DNA of 64,000 bases from Amoebidium appalachense (lineage: Eukaryota; Ichthyosporea), in contig CAVNZM010000014.1 of the NCBI GenBank assembly GCA_963693365.1, positions 5,890,001 to 5,954,000 on the forward strand. The letters run 5' to 3'. The position numbers and the translations under genes were made by a program. This document shows positions 11,907 through 26,667 of the stretch, in pieces. Under the pieces are notes generated by a model, which saw only the letters and a program-made list of their open reading frames with translations, searched no databases and had not been told where the DNA came from. Position 1 is the first letter of the stretch. Every line of letters begins with the position of its first letter.

Positions 11907-12479
11907 TGTTGGAAGTAGAGTCCGCTGTGACTAGGGTCGTCGTGGCGCGCTTGGGCGCTGACCCGTTTTTTACTGCTTTCAGTGTGTTAACTCCATGACT
12001 GAACTCCATGTCTTTACTCCATCACTGAACTCCATGACTGAACTCCATGACTGAACTCCATGACTGAACTCCATGACTGAACTCCATGACTGAACTCCAT
12101 GTCTGAACTCCATGTCTGCACTCCATGTCTTTACTCCATGACTGAACTCCATGACTGAACTCCATGACTGAACTCCATGACTGAACTCCATGTCTGAACT
12201 CCATGTCTGCACCTGGCAGAGACGTGGCTTATATACCCGTGGGGCAGCAGTCTGGAATGTAATCCGGATGCCAGGTGCTAATCGGATTGGTTACTTTCAT
12301 TTAGAGATCTCTGGGACCAGTGAACCAATCGTTTGCAGTCAAAACACAATTGGCAACATTCCTCAACTATGCAGATGTGCATGTGGTGATCGAGTGTCAG
12401 CGTGTGTCTGTGTACACGGAACCAATTGTAAAGCTAACATACACATATTGTGGAGTGAGCGTAAGTCTGCACTCCAACA
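11907..12479 (-). repeat. Miniature element LTR4 (573 bp)
   Basis: Complete ends, TATA box near 12230, and the longest minisatellite, about 17 units at 11989-12210, encoding several 13-residue MEFSHGVQSWSSV-type repeats in one frame. Confidence 0.9.
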
Positions 12480-12783
12480 CCCCTACCCAATTGGAGAAGT
12501 GTACACACCACTGTAGAGAAGAGAGAGTGAGTGTGGCTGCTTGCAGGGTAGACCGGGGTGTGCATTCCACTGTGGTGCGTGCCCCGCCAATGAAGTGGAA
12601 TACTTGACGTTGATGTCGCAGGCTGCTGCGGATGGAGTTTGTGGAAGCGAAAGTCTCTACTTCACGGAAATACGCTCGCGGGTGTAGGGTACAGCCTAGA
12701 AGTCGGTTTCTGGCTCCTCCGTTCAAGGCGTCGTAGGGGACGTGAAGTTAGAGGCCGCGGTGTCGTGTCTGGGCCCATAACCC
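12480..12783 (-). mobile_element. Miniature element internal segment 4 (304 bp)
   Basis: Near-identical to segment 1, with primer site at the LTR5 side and polypurine sequence at the LTR4 side. No enzyme domains. Confidence 0.88.
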
Positions 12784-13061
12784 TGTTGGAAGTAGAGTCC
12801 GCTGTGACTAGGGTCGTCGTGGCGCGCTTGGGCGCTGACCCGTTTTTTTTTTTTTTTTTTTTTTCGGATTGGTTACTTTCATTTAGAGATCTCTGGGACC
12901 AGTGAACCAATCGTTTGCAGTCAAAACACAATTGGCAACATTCCTCAACTATGCAGATGTGCATGTGGTGATCGAGTGTCAGCGTGTGTCTGTGTACACG
13001 GAACCAATTGTAAAGCTAACATACACATATAGTGGAGTGAGCGTAAGTCTGCACTCCAACA
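12784..13061 (-). repeat. Miniature element LTR5 (278 bp, promoter region deleted)
   Basis: The 5'-most LTR in element sense keeps both ends but has lost the minisatellite and TATA region, which are replaced by an extended T-run (12843-12864). The first unit of the array therefore probably lacks its own promoter. It is followed directly by GATGT, the right target-site duplication. Confidence 0.88.
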
Positions 13062-13066
13062 GATGT

Positions 13067-16697
<3,631 letters not shown>

Positions 16698-17480
16698 CTA
16701 GCAGTCCTTCCACGAGCCACCTGACTTGTACTTCATGCTAATGCCGTATGTCCTGGCCTGGGAGCATGACTTGGCGCCTGCCGAATACTCCATCCCAAAC
16801 ACGGCCTTGTTGCTATCCTTAAACTTCTTGTAGAAACTACACTCGTTAAACCGCGTGCAGCTCTCGTTGATTGCAAAATCAAAAGACGACTCTAATCCCT
16901 TGAGAATTTCAAGTGCGTTCTTTAACCCGATTGCCATTCCTCTGCTGTGCGCAGCGTTAGCCAGCCATAGTGCATACTCATGCTCGCGTGCTTTTAGGGT
17001 ATCCTTCGACACCCCCTTAACACAATCATGCAAAAAGCAATCCATGTTATCGGCCTCCACCGTATCGCAGCCAGCCTTCTGTGCACGGTCCATTCTCTTT
17101 GCCATTGGCCCAGTCAAACTCTTCCACTTGGTCAAATCCAACCAATGCTCCCCGGGGTACTTGGAGTGGCTGCTTACGTAAGGGCGGAACGCAGAGGCGT
17201 CTGAGCGCCACGACTCGACGGTGCCTGCGCTCATGTAGCAGACGACAGTGCTGCCTGCCGCCTTGAGCGACTTGATCTGCCCTGCGCCCTTGTCCATGTC
17301 GACAAGAACGACACGTGGACGAGAACTGCGGTAGTTTCCGTCATGTGTGTTGCCCCATGCGAGGTTGGACCACTGCGCGCCACTGGGAAACTTGGAAATG
17401 CCGCGGCGTGTAGGAACCGCGGCCACCGGGTTTGTGGCGATGGATGCAAGAATGGAGACGACTGCTGTTTGCACCAACAT
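16698..17480 (-). CDS. Secreted GH114 glycoside hydrolase (endo-alpha-1,4-polygalactosaminidase family)
   Basis: The single-exon product is 260 residues. Residues 1-20 form a signal peptide (MLVQTAVVSILASIATNPVA), so the protein is probably secreted. The rest matches the GH114 TIM-barrel pattern: VCYMSAGTVESWRSD (80-94), GEHWLDL (110-116), DTVEADNMDCF (139-149), AIGLKN (183-188), FDFAINESC (200-208) and KAVFGMEY (225-232). In the family, the acidic residues in the DN-D and NE motifs (here about Asp144 and Glu206) are the expected catalytic pair; members cleave galactosaminogalactan-type polymers in fungi and include the Physarum spherulin 4 relatives. The ATG at 17478-17480 is chosen because it directly precedes the signal peptide; an upstream in-frame start would bury it. 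Substrate here is inference. Confidence 0.92.
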   Translation of the reverse strand: MLVQTAVVSILASIATNPVAAVPTRRGISKFPSGAQWSNLAWGNTHDGNYRSSRPRVVLVDMDKGAGQIKSLKAAGSTVVCYMSAGTVESWRSDASAFRPYVSSHSKYPGEHWLDLTKWKSLTGPMAKRMDRAQKAGCDTVEADNMDCFLHDCVKGVSKDTLKAREHEYALWLANAAHSRGMAIGLKNALEILKGLESSFDFAINESCTRFNECSFYKKFKDSNKAVFGMEYSAGAKSCSQARTYGISMKYKSGGSWKDC

Positions 17481-17755
17481 TTTCTTGTTTGTGAAAGAAA
17501 TAATATCCGGTGTAAAAAGGGTGTGGGGTAACACAGGTCAAAGTTTCAGTTGTTCAAAGGTCTAGATGCCAGGAATAGCAATGTTCTTTCACAAATGGCA
17601 AAATGATTTTGTGCTGGCAGCAGGCGACGGCGCGTGAAGCTCCTATAATAGACGAGTAGACCAAGTCGGAAGTGGTTTGAACTCGAAAGTCACTGTTTTG
17701 CTCAGACAGACAGATGCAACAACACGAGGTTAGCTGTTTGATGTGCAGACCTCCA

Positions 17756-17808
17756 TTTTTATACCCAAATGTAAACAAATTTCTAGCCAATCGCCAACTC
17801 GCACCAAT
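17756..17808 (-). promoter_or_regulatory. TATA box and CCAAT motifs upstream of the GH114 gene
   Basis: On the minus strand GGGTATAAAAATGG lies at 17756-17763, about 280 bp before the ATG. Two inverted CCAAT boxes (plus-strand CCAAT at 17787-17791 and 17804-17808) lie 25-45 bp further upstream, a conventional RNA polymerase II promoter layout. Confidence 0.6.
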
Positions 17809-18525
17809 CGAAATTAGCGAAAGATCGAACACCTGATAAATTATCCGTGCGCCGCATACAAATGCTATCATTTTTTGTTATGATTTGATACAATAATTGT
17901 ACTACCAATATATTTTATATTTATATAATAGAAAGAGCAGTTTAACAGAGAATGCATGTGGGGAGAGTAGTTGCAACGGATGTTAGTTACGTTACGTTAC
18001 CCCCCGCGGGCCGCTCTCTGTACAATACATTCCAAAGGATAAAATCGAATAATTTTCGTTCTCCATTGATCTCGAGTCTCGAAATCGCAGCACAGCTACC
18101 ACCATCAATGTTCATATAATAACAAGCAAGCGTCTAAAACATATGACTAAACACGTTTAAATATACATACTCGAATTGTATTACGTTTCTGAGACGATTT
18201 ACTATCCGTAACATGAGGCTAAATAGTCCAGGGGGATTGAGCCTACGAGGGCTAACCCTGGCCTTGGAAGTTTGCGCCGGGGAGAGATCGGAATCGTCAG
18301 ATCTACCAATAGGAAGGAAGGATGGGCCAAAAGCATCGCCAATCACGTCTTCTCTCCCTGGCTTTCTCCAGGGAATTCCTCCCAACGCCCTGACAAGGCC
18401 ACAACTCTGAGAACTGGGAACCGTGGTCCCCAAAACCCTTTTTTCTTTTCACACTTGCCCAATTTTGTTGCCTTGTCTTGCTCCCACTACTTCATTGGCC
18501 TTCCCCCTCCCCCTCCCCCCTCCCC

Positions 18526-18582
<57 letters not shown>

Positions 18583-18896
18583 TCCCCTCCGTCCGCCATC
18601 TCCCCTTTGAGCTCCCCCATTCTTCCTCCCGTCCTCCCCCACTCCCCCTCCTCCCCCCCCCCCCCCCCCCCGCCCCCGGCCCCTGGCCCCAGGGGCGTTC
18701 TCCCTCCCCCCTCTCCCCGGGCCCCCCTCCCTCCCTCCATCCCCCGCCTTCCCTAGGCCTGCCCCCAACATCACATGCGCCTGCGCATGAATGCTATGGT
18801 GTTAGTCCTTACGTCAACGTTTCGAATGAGAGGCCATGAATATGTTTGCACAGACTATGATACGCAGTATTAGTTAGGCGCCCAACCATGCCTCCG

Positions 18897-18927
<31 letters not shown>

Positions 18928-19003
18928 CCCTCCCTCCCCCCCCCCCAAAAAAAAAACAAAAAAAACGCACACGTGACACACACACACACACGCACGCACA
19001 CAC

Positions 19004-19131
<128 letters not shown>

Positions 19132-19481
19132 TTCGGAGGCCGGCCCCGGGCCCTCCTTCCCTCCCCTCTGTCCGTCTCTCCTTTGCCCTACAACCCACAT
19201 ACGTGCACACACGAAACTTTGTCATGCAGAAGGGGTGGCATGTAACCAACTTACGGAGAGGGGGTAAACACCTACTAGTAATCAGTACCGAGGATAATTT
19301 TTGCTTCACCACTATCTCTCATGTTTTTGATTGAAAAGGGGGTTGAGTTTTTATTTTTGGTTGACGCTCGTGTGAGTGCCCGTGTGTGCTTGTGCGTGCA
19401 GGTGTACAGTGTGTGCTGGAGGGGTAACAATTAATGTGTGCGTGTAGGCTTGTGTGTGACTGTGTAGTATTCTGTATGTGC

Positions 19482-19592
<111 letters not shown>

Positions 19593-19789
19593 CGTGCGTG
19601 TGTGCGCGCGTGTGTGCATGTGTGTGTGTGTGTGTGTAAGACATCGTCTGTGCGTGTGCACATGCGTATGTTGTTGCGCCAATGAACGTGTGTGCGTGTA
19701 AATGTCTTTGTGTGTGTTTTGTTGTTGGTGTGCTCAACGGTTTGTGTGTGTGTGTTTGTGGGTGTAGGTGTGCGCGCGCACGTGTGTGT

Positions 19790-19820
19790 GCGTGCGTGCG
19801 TGCGAGCGTGCGTGCGTGGG

Positions 19821-19888
<68 letters not shown>

Positions 19889-19892
19889 TACG

Positions 19893-19972
<80 letters not shown>

Positions 19973-19975
19973 TCC
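19790..19975. repeat. GTGC tetranucleotide array
   Basis: About 45 GTGC units with few interruptions. A similar tetranucleotide appears in three blocks near 41220-41705. Confidence 0.95.
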
Positions 19976-20449
19976 GTGTGTCCGTGCGTCCGTGCGTGTG
20001 TGTGTTAACGCTTAACTTTGTGTCAGCCTTTTTGTGTGCATGTTTGTGTGTTCAACGGTTTGTGTGCATGTGTGGAGGCACAATTGCCGACCCCCCCCCC
20101 CCCCCCCCCCCCCCCCATCCCCCACCCCCTCACCCCATCTCCCACCCCCACCCGCCCAACCCCCCCACCCCACCTCCCCGCCCACCCCCCCATCCCGCTG
20201 GCGACTTCAAAAGCCCCCAAACCGTATAAGGAAAAAGGCAAGGCAAGAAATGCAACCAGAACCAGCAAGAAAGAAAGAAAGAACTCAAAAACTTTGAAAA
20301 GCATTGCATACACCCACAGGACGACAGCACTAAGAAAACTATAAAAACAAACAAAAAAAAATAATGATGTCATTGTAATTTCGATGCATGATTGGAATTA
20401 ACGGCAAAAATCATCATTCATGTCAGAAGAATCCGTATAAAGTACTTAC

Positions 20450-20536
20450 TCCTCTGTCGTGTTCTTCGGAGCTGGGTAGGTTGGTCAAAACTATCCAAAG
20501 CGGAGGGGAAGGAGGGAGGGGCGGGCAGAAGGAGCC
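20450..20536 (-). CDS. Exon candidate on the minus strand, unidentified gene
   Basis: An 87-bp open segment (29 codons, including PLWIVLTNLPSSEEHDRG) sits between CCTCAG and a consensus GTAAGT donor on the minus strand. Further along the same strand, 20341-20200 encodes a strongly hydrophobic stretch (such as FLSAVVLWVYAMLF) after a TTTTTATAG acceptor, but its phase does not match a direct join. Perhaps another exon lies between, or one of the two is chance. Confidence 0.3.
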
Positions 20537-20589
20537 CTGAGGAGGAGAGGAGGGGGGGGGGGGGGGGGTGGGCGCAGGTGTGTGCGTGT

Positions 20590-20620
<31 letters not shown>

Positions 20621-21146
20621 GGGGGGGGGGGGATCTCCTTCTCCTATTTCTTTGTTCTGCGGGTTTGAGGGGCCCGGTAGATTGTGGATGGGGTGGGGGG
20701 AGGGGGGGGGGGGGGTTGTAGGGACCCAAGTGCTGTATGCCTTCGGCATGACATTGTTTTGTTGCACTGATGGTTTTAAAATCAACAATCTCAGTTGTCA
20801 CAGAGTCTTTTCCGCTGTTTATTTCACTCACTTGCATGGGCTACAAAATGTCTTACACACATGTGTGTGCCTGCATTCAAATCGTGTGCTCGAACGATCC
20901 ACGAAACAAATATATAGCTGTGGTAATTGGTTATGGGCAGTGCACCACTGATGGCATCATGGTGAAGTGTACGTGCACTGTGCTCACTTGTATATGTACA
21001 AAAAAATCGATGATTCAGAGAATTACTTCACATACAAGGACGCTTGTTGCCAAGCTTTTCAGGCTGAAATGATGCTATGACTTGAGTAAATTAAAAGTAA
21101 TAGGACATGATGCCCCCCCCCCCCCCCCCCCCCAAGCAAAAAAAAA

Positions 21147-21288
<142 letters not shown>

Positions 21289-21757
21289 TGTGTGTGTGTG
21301 TGTGTGTGTATCTCCCCGCCCCCCTCTCTCTCCCCGCCTCTCTACCCCCCCCCCCCCCCCCCCCCTCCCCTCAAGGCTTCTCCCTCCCTCGTGTGGGTTT
21401 TTTTGGTGCCAACAGTACATAAGTGTCAAACTCGAGGCTTCACGTTGAGGGACAATTAGCTGGTGGCATGTGCCGCACCGGAGTCATTCGTACCTGATTA
21501 GGGAGTATTGATTTTTTTTATTGCTTAAACTTGTTTCAAGACACTGATGTATTTTGGTGAATACCGGCTTGCCAGCTCTACGGACAAACCTTACACAGCC
21601 CCACCGTCTTACACACCTTTCAGAAAAATATTGAAGGTTGTCTAAGAACATACACTCATTATGACTCCAATACTATGAATAGATCCTGGATTCAGCACTG
21701 CCAAGTTTTCGACATCAATTGCAACACCCAGTGTTGCTATAGGTCATAAAATAAACT

Positions 21758-22282
21758 CTAATGCCTAAGAGGAAGTGCAGTCTCCGACTCAGACGGAGCA
21801 GCACCCTTGGATACCCGTGAATACGTGTAGTAGCCCGCAGCAGCAATCAAACCAACGGCCGCGGCACCGCCAACAATAGCACCCACCATGCCCGCATTAC
21901 TCTTTGATGCAACACCTTGCCCACCACCCACAACGCTACCGGAAACTGGAGTTTCACTTGGGGTCTTGGGCGTGATGTTGTCAACAGTGGTGTGAATGAC
22001 GTCGATTTGGGAGGCAGGGGCAGTGGGGCGGTCAGAAGGGGCCACGTCCCAATCGCAGTAGTGATACTCTGTGCTAAAAATAGTGAGAGGAGGGCAAGGA
22101 TAATGGACGGGACCCTGATGGCCGCACACGTAGTAGGAATAGGCGTCTGCTTGGTCGGGGTATGCGTTGTAGCTGCGTGATTCCCAATCCGCGGGGCAGG
22201 TGAAGTTGGATGGAGTGGAAGAAGGGGCCGCTGAGGCGAGGGTAGCACTGAGAGCCAGAGTTGTGAACAACAAAGAGGCCAT
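21758..22282 (-). CDS. Membrane-anchored surface protein with a reduced peritrophin-A/CBM14-like domain
   Basis: The product is 174 residues: a signal peptide (1-19, cut near ASAAP), a cysteine domain (about 27-80), a Ser/Thr/Pro/Gly-rich stalk (81-130), one transmembrane helix rich in small residues (131-152) and a short tail. The domain has FTCPADW, then YSYYVCG, YPCPP, and YHYCDWD, the order and spacing of a chitin-binding type-2 module with cysteines at 29, 53, 63 and 76. Two of the usual six cysteines are absent: position 2 (Ala47 region) and the last. In the family those two pair with each other, so the remaining four could still form the other two bonds. Chitin or related glycan binding at the cell surface is inference. 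The start ATG is 22280-22282. Confidence 0.75.
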   Translation of the reverse strand: MASLLFTTLALSATLASAAPSSTPSNFTCPADWESRSYNAYPDQADAYSYYVCGHQGPVHYPCPPLTIFSTEYHYCDWDVAPSDRPTAPASQIDVIHTTVDNITPKTPSETPVSGSVVGGGQGVASKSNAGMVGAIVGGAAAVGLIAAAGYYTYSRVSKGAAPSESETALPLRH

Positions 22283-22496
22283 ATTTGATGTTTTTTATTG
22301 GGGGGGCTGTTGTAAAAGATTGCTTGGGTTTAAGTGTGTCTTTTCTGTGTTATTACTGGGTGTTCGACGTGTTATGATTTTTATGGGCTGCTCGAGATAC
22401 GTTTATGGTTCAACCCGCACAGATAGTCGATTATTATTTCTGCACAACACCTATCTATGCTGTGCTTTCTGAATGACCATTGATGGGAGAGGATGA

Positions 22497-22505
22497 TTTT
22501 ATATA
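22497..22505 (-). promoter_or_regulatory. TATA box of the CBM14-like gene
   Basis: Minus-strand GTGGTATATAAAATC lies about 215 bp before the ATG, the same layout as for the GH114 and permease genes. Confidence 0.55.
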
Positions 22506-22509
22506 CCAC

Positions 22510-22922
22510 TGCAGATCTAAGAAATATGCAATGTGTACCAATAGCATTTATATCATTGTAAAAAGCCTCCAGTTGATAGGGCGGATTTACATGTTAGTTC
22601 GATTACATGTACCATTACTTTTCGGCTCCCACAGTGGATCAGGTATGCTGGCTTGCAAGGCGTTGATAGGGATCATCTCTATGTATAACGTCGTTTATAC
22701 ACATGCTATTTTGTATGTATGGCGTATTGAATGTGTATGAAAATTGTCCCGACAGTGAATGGAATAAACGCCCCCCTCCTGTATGTAACGACACAAACAT
22801 GCCTACAATAACTATGCGCCCCCGGCAGATCTATGGCACTCAGATCTGCGTCAAGATGATTGGATAGATTAGCAGCCAATCACATTTGTAATGAAGCAAA
22901 TCTGCAAATCTCAATTATCTCA
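22510..22922. other. Intergenic unique sequence upstream of the CBM14-like gene
   Basis: Unique, moderately AT-rich sequence with one CCAAT motif near 22871. No gene seen. Confidence 0.5.
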
Positions 22923-23267
22923 TAGTCTCCACCCGCTGGCTTACGTAAGTGGCCGGGGCGGCCTACGACGCTGCGGCCAGGTCCTTCTGGCTGTAATGAC
23001 GAATCAGATCGCTCATAATGTAATGACTAATCGGAATGCTTAAAAGGTTTAAAGCAAATTTTCAATCTTATGAAGTTAAAAAGCCTGGGCAGGCGGATCA
23101 TGTCTTGTTTTTACAGATAGGCTGGGCTTACGTCATTTTGAACCAATCATCACTCGTACAAAAATAGATCCGATTGCACGCGATCAAACTTTGTCTAGTG
23201 ACTGTCGCCTGCGGCAACATATGTACAAGGTACAAATATCGGCCGCAGGGAGACAGCACTGTGACTA
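22923..23267 (+). mobile_element. Dispersed repeat, copy 1 (MITE-like, TA-flanked)
   Basis: About 345 bp closely similar to the reverse complement of 35310-35672. Similarity runs from TAGTCTCCA to GTGACTA in both copies, with indels. Both copies start TAGTC and end GACTA, consistent with a very short inverted terminus GTCnC inside a TA target duplication, as in Tc1/mariner-derived MITEs. No protein is encoded. Repeat status is clear; the MITE class is inference. Confidence 0.65.
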
Positions 23268-23459
23268 CAAATCTCATTTGATTGGTAGACCGGCTCAGAT
23301 GAGGCCTCGCCAGGAATGTTGTACATGCATGCATATGGTAAGCGGGCCACGGCCCACGCGTGGCCGCGCGTGCCTTTTCCTCGTATATACCGGCGTATGT
23401 CACTTGTGCCCGCCATCTCGAGGCTCAAAGTTTTCAAGCCAGCCGGCCGTGGGACGCCT

Positions 23460-24020
<561 letters not shown>

Positions 24021-24068
24021 GTGTCTAACACATCTACGCACATATAACGGCCCAACCAAACCAGCAGC

Positions 24069-24390
24069 TGAGTCAACTTGCTCCGAGCAAAATTATTCTG
24101 CAAAAAGATTGAAAATTTACAAATTTCTGGATTTAGGATTTCTATTTTTTCCCTAATTTTAAGATTTTAGAAAACTGTAAATTGTCAATTGTAATTTTAA
24201 GATTTTGCTTAAAGAAGAATTATTCTGCAAACAGCAAAATTCGTCTGCTAAAAGCGGAATTATTCTGTTGTCGAAACAAGAATAATTCTGCTAAAAGCAG
24301 AGTGCTTCTGCTCAAAGCAGAGTGATTCTGCTTTTAGCCGAATGATTCTGCTTTTTTGCAGAATAATTCTGCTCGGAGCAAGTTGACTTA
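24069..24390. mobile_element. MITE-like element with about 32-bp terminal inverted repeats
   Basis: The left end TGAGTCAACTTGCTCCGAGC is the inverse complement of the right end GCTCGGAGCAAGTTGACTTA, and the match continues inward to ATTCTGC. The 322-bp interior is AT-rich and noncoding, with several copies of a palindromic subrepeat of the form ATTCTGCTnAAAGCAGA. A fragment resembling the right end recurs at 60981-61030. Target duplication is ambiguous: CTGAG on the left, CTTAG on the right. Confidence 0.75.
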
Positions 24391-24399
24391 GCCGATCTA

Positions 24400-25642
24400 G
24401 TTGCCGTCACACACACACATCCATGCACCCACGCACGCACGGAGGCCGCGGCATAAGCACACGCACATACAAACGTGCACCCGCACACAGTCGCACACAC
24501 GCGGCAACACGGACAAGCTCACACGTGAACACACAAACATGCACAAACTCACTAACATATGTGTACGCGCACACGCACACAATAGGTATGACTGGTTGGG
24601 CCTTCCACTTATGTAATTAACTCTGTAGATGATTGAGACCCACCCACCCCGTTAACGGTTAGCTTTTTTTTTTTTTGGGGGGGGGGGGGGGGGAGGGGGG
24701 GGAGGGCCGAGATGGGGGGGGGGGGGGGGGGGGGGGGGGGGGAGAATCGAATCGCAGAGAGGACCCTCTGCAGAGATACCTCTCAACTTAATTTAACTCA
24801 ACTCATTTTTTCTGCGCAGACAGCTGGGAAGTGAAGGTAGCAAACCCCCCATCCCAGTCCCCCCCCCCCAACCCCCCTCCTCCGGGGAGGCGGGGAGGGG
24901 GCGGGGGGAGGGGGGGGGGGGGGGGGGGGGTGGACACGTCAATCTCTCAAGACTATTAGTCCCCAGGCACTCGCAGCCCCCCTCCCGGCCTCCCCGGAGG
25001 CTCCCCCCCCCCCCCCCCCCCTTCCCCTCCCTCCCAAACGTCGGTGTAGGGAGGAGGGAACCACCAGAGCGAATGCTATTCTGGCTTTCCTAACTACTTA
25101 TACCCTCCCTTCTGTCCCATTACTTCCAAGTTCCTTCCGAATTCAAAAATGCCTCATGCATTATTATACAGTCCAGACCTCCTTTCTTCTGCCTCTTTCA
25201 CCATAATCGACGTCGGAGGCAGCTGTGGGGTGGGGCTCGAGACTCTGCTCGAATGCTTGGTCAAGAGAGAGGGGGGGGGGGGGGGGGGGGGGGGGGGGAG
25301 AGGGGCGGGGAGGGTGGGGGGGGGGAAAGAGAAAGAACGAGAGAGAAGATGAGAGGGGACTGAGGGGGGAGGAGAATGAGCGGTAGGTCTAACATAGATA
25401 GGGGAAGAGTGCCACGAGAGAGAAGGGGGGGGGGGGGGGGTAGGAGGGGGGGGGGGGGGAGGGAGAGGGAGACTGAGGGGGGGGGGGGGGGGGGGAGGGG
25501 GGGAAGATAGAGATAGAGATAGAGATAGAGACCTTAGAAAGAGAGAGAGAGAGAGAGGGGGGGGGGGGGGGGGAGAGAGAGAGAGGGAGAGAGGGAAAGA
25601 GAGAGAGGAGGGGGGGAGGGAGGGAGGGAGAGAGAGAGAGAG

Positions 25643-25721
<79 letters not shown>

Positions 25722-26340
25722 CACTCAGAGAGGGAGAGAGGGATGGAGGGAGGGGGAGGCGGCCTAGCACTAGGGATGCAGGGAGAGAGTTCTGCTCTTG
25801 AATCCTAGGCTATAGTCGGTGGAATTGAGGGGCCCCTAGGCCTATGTGACTAGCTATCTATTTTGTCCGGATGGGGCTCAGTCTTGGCCTCCGCGGGATT
25901 AAAACGGGATAAGTAACAATTCAAGAAAAAAAGGAACTTCGTCGGTCAGCTGCTGCTGTCTTGCCTTTCCAATACAAACACTGTCAGGGCGTGGCTCACT
26001 ATACAGTTCTCACATGCGGTGTGTACGCGGAAATGGGTGGAGCCGTGAGCATTTCTCGACTCAGCATGCATGCCTCACTCAACGAAGTGCGTGAAAACTG
26101 TATGGCAGCCATAGCTTTGCAGGATTCGGAAAAGTAGCGGAAGCCCACTGAGCCTCACGAACGACATTAGCAGTGTACAAATGCTAACACACGTGTCGGT
26201 CATATTATGCATGCATATGCACAAGGCTCTAATAAATGCCATGCGACCAGACCACACCCACGCACGCACACGTGGTTCACATATATGCATTCACAACAAT
26301 TCTGCTAGTCGCGTTTCGTGAATAAATAGCGAGCTGACCA
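24400..26340. repeat. Intergenic: CA-rich, G/C runs, GA array, TG array
   Basis: CA-rich (24405-24590), T-run into G-run (24664-24695), poly-G (24715-24742, 24910-24931, 25268-25298, 25427-25494), GA array with a TG array (25540-25718). A perfect acceptor CTGCGCAG at 24813-24820 followed 17 bases later by GTAG is noted but has no partner. The sequence at 25180-25265 could encode a short non-repetitive segment, but without clear splice sites. Confidence 0.75.
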
Positions 26341-26460
26341 ACATAAAATTTGTGACGGCCAATTCACCAACAAACATGTGCAACCTCGGACACACGCGTG
26401 GTTTCAAAGTTTATTCAGACGGCCTATTCAGATCTATTTCGCATTCCACGCGCGTTGCGA

Positions 26461-26556
26461 GCCAATCAGACCAATCCACCACGGCACCACTTGGACATTT
26501 GGTCGGACACTTCAAGTCAACACATGTGCACGCGCATCAGTGCACACTCCTATATA
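26461..26556 (+). promoter_or_regulatory. Candidate plus-strand promoter (CCAAT pair and TATA)
   Basis: GCCAATCAGACCAATCC at 26461-26477 is followed about 75 bp later by CCTATATAGGC at 26548-26558. This matches the layout of the promoters of the recognised genes and points rightwards. Confidence 0.45.
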
Positions 26557-26667
26557 GGCTAAGGATACACATTTATAGGCACTGCTCTAATAATTTTCCC
26601 CCACTGCTTCTTGTTGGGCGGATATTGAAGTGGTATTAATAGCTATAGCTCACGTCCATGCAAGAAT

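Larger units (their letters stand above)
10005..13061 (-). mobile_element. Tandem array of miniature LTR retroelements (TRIM-like)
   Basis: Read on the minus strand the array is LTR5-internal-LTR4-internal-LTR3-remnant-LTR2-internal-LTR1. LTRs start TGTTGGAGTGCAG and end TTCCAACA, giving terminal inverted repeats TGTTGGA/TCCAACA. Each internal segment begins directly at the LTR with GGGTTATGGGCCCAG, complementary to the anticodon arm of initiator tRNA-Met (the copia half-tRNA primer site), and ends with the polypurine stretch GGGTAGGGG next to the following LTR. Full internal segments are only about 302-304 bp and have no retrotransposon enzymes, as in TRIM elements. The whole array is flanked by GATGT (10000-10004 and 13062-13066), so it descends from one insertion, probably expanded by unequal exchange between LTRs. 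Confidence 0.9.

Noticed and set aside
10353-12607. Repeated 64-112-codon plus-strand frames in the miniature-LTR array
   Set aside because: They are antisense to the LTRs and recur only because the LTR recurs.
18213-18433. Overlapping open frames in unique sequence
   Set aside because: Open on both strands with no splice sites, domain or promoter that I could tie to them.
19790-19975. CRISPR-like or telomeric repeat
   Set aside because: It is a plain GTGC tetranucleotide array without spacers, in a eukaryotic context; no telomere-type T/G-rich hexamer or heptamer array is present.
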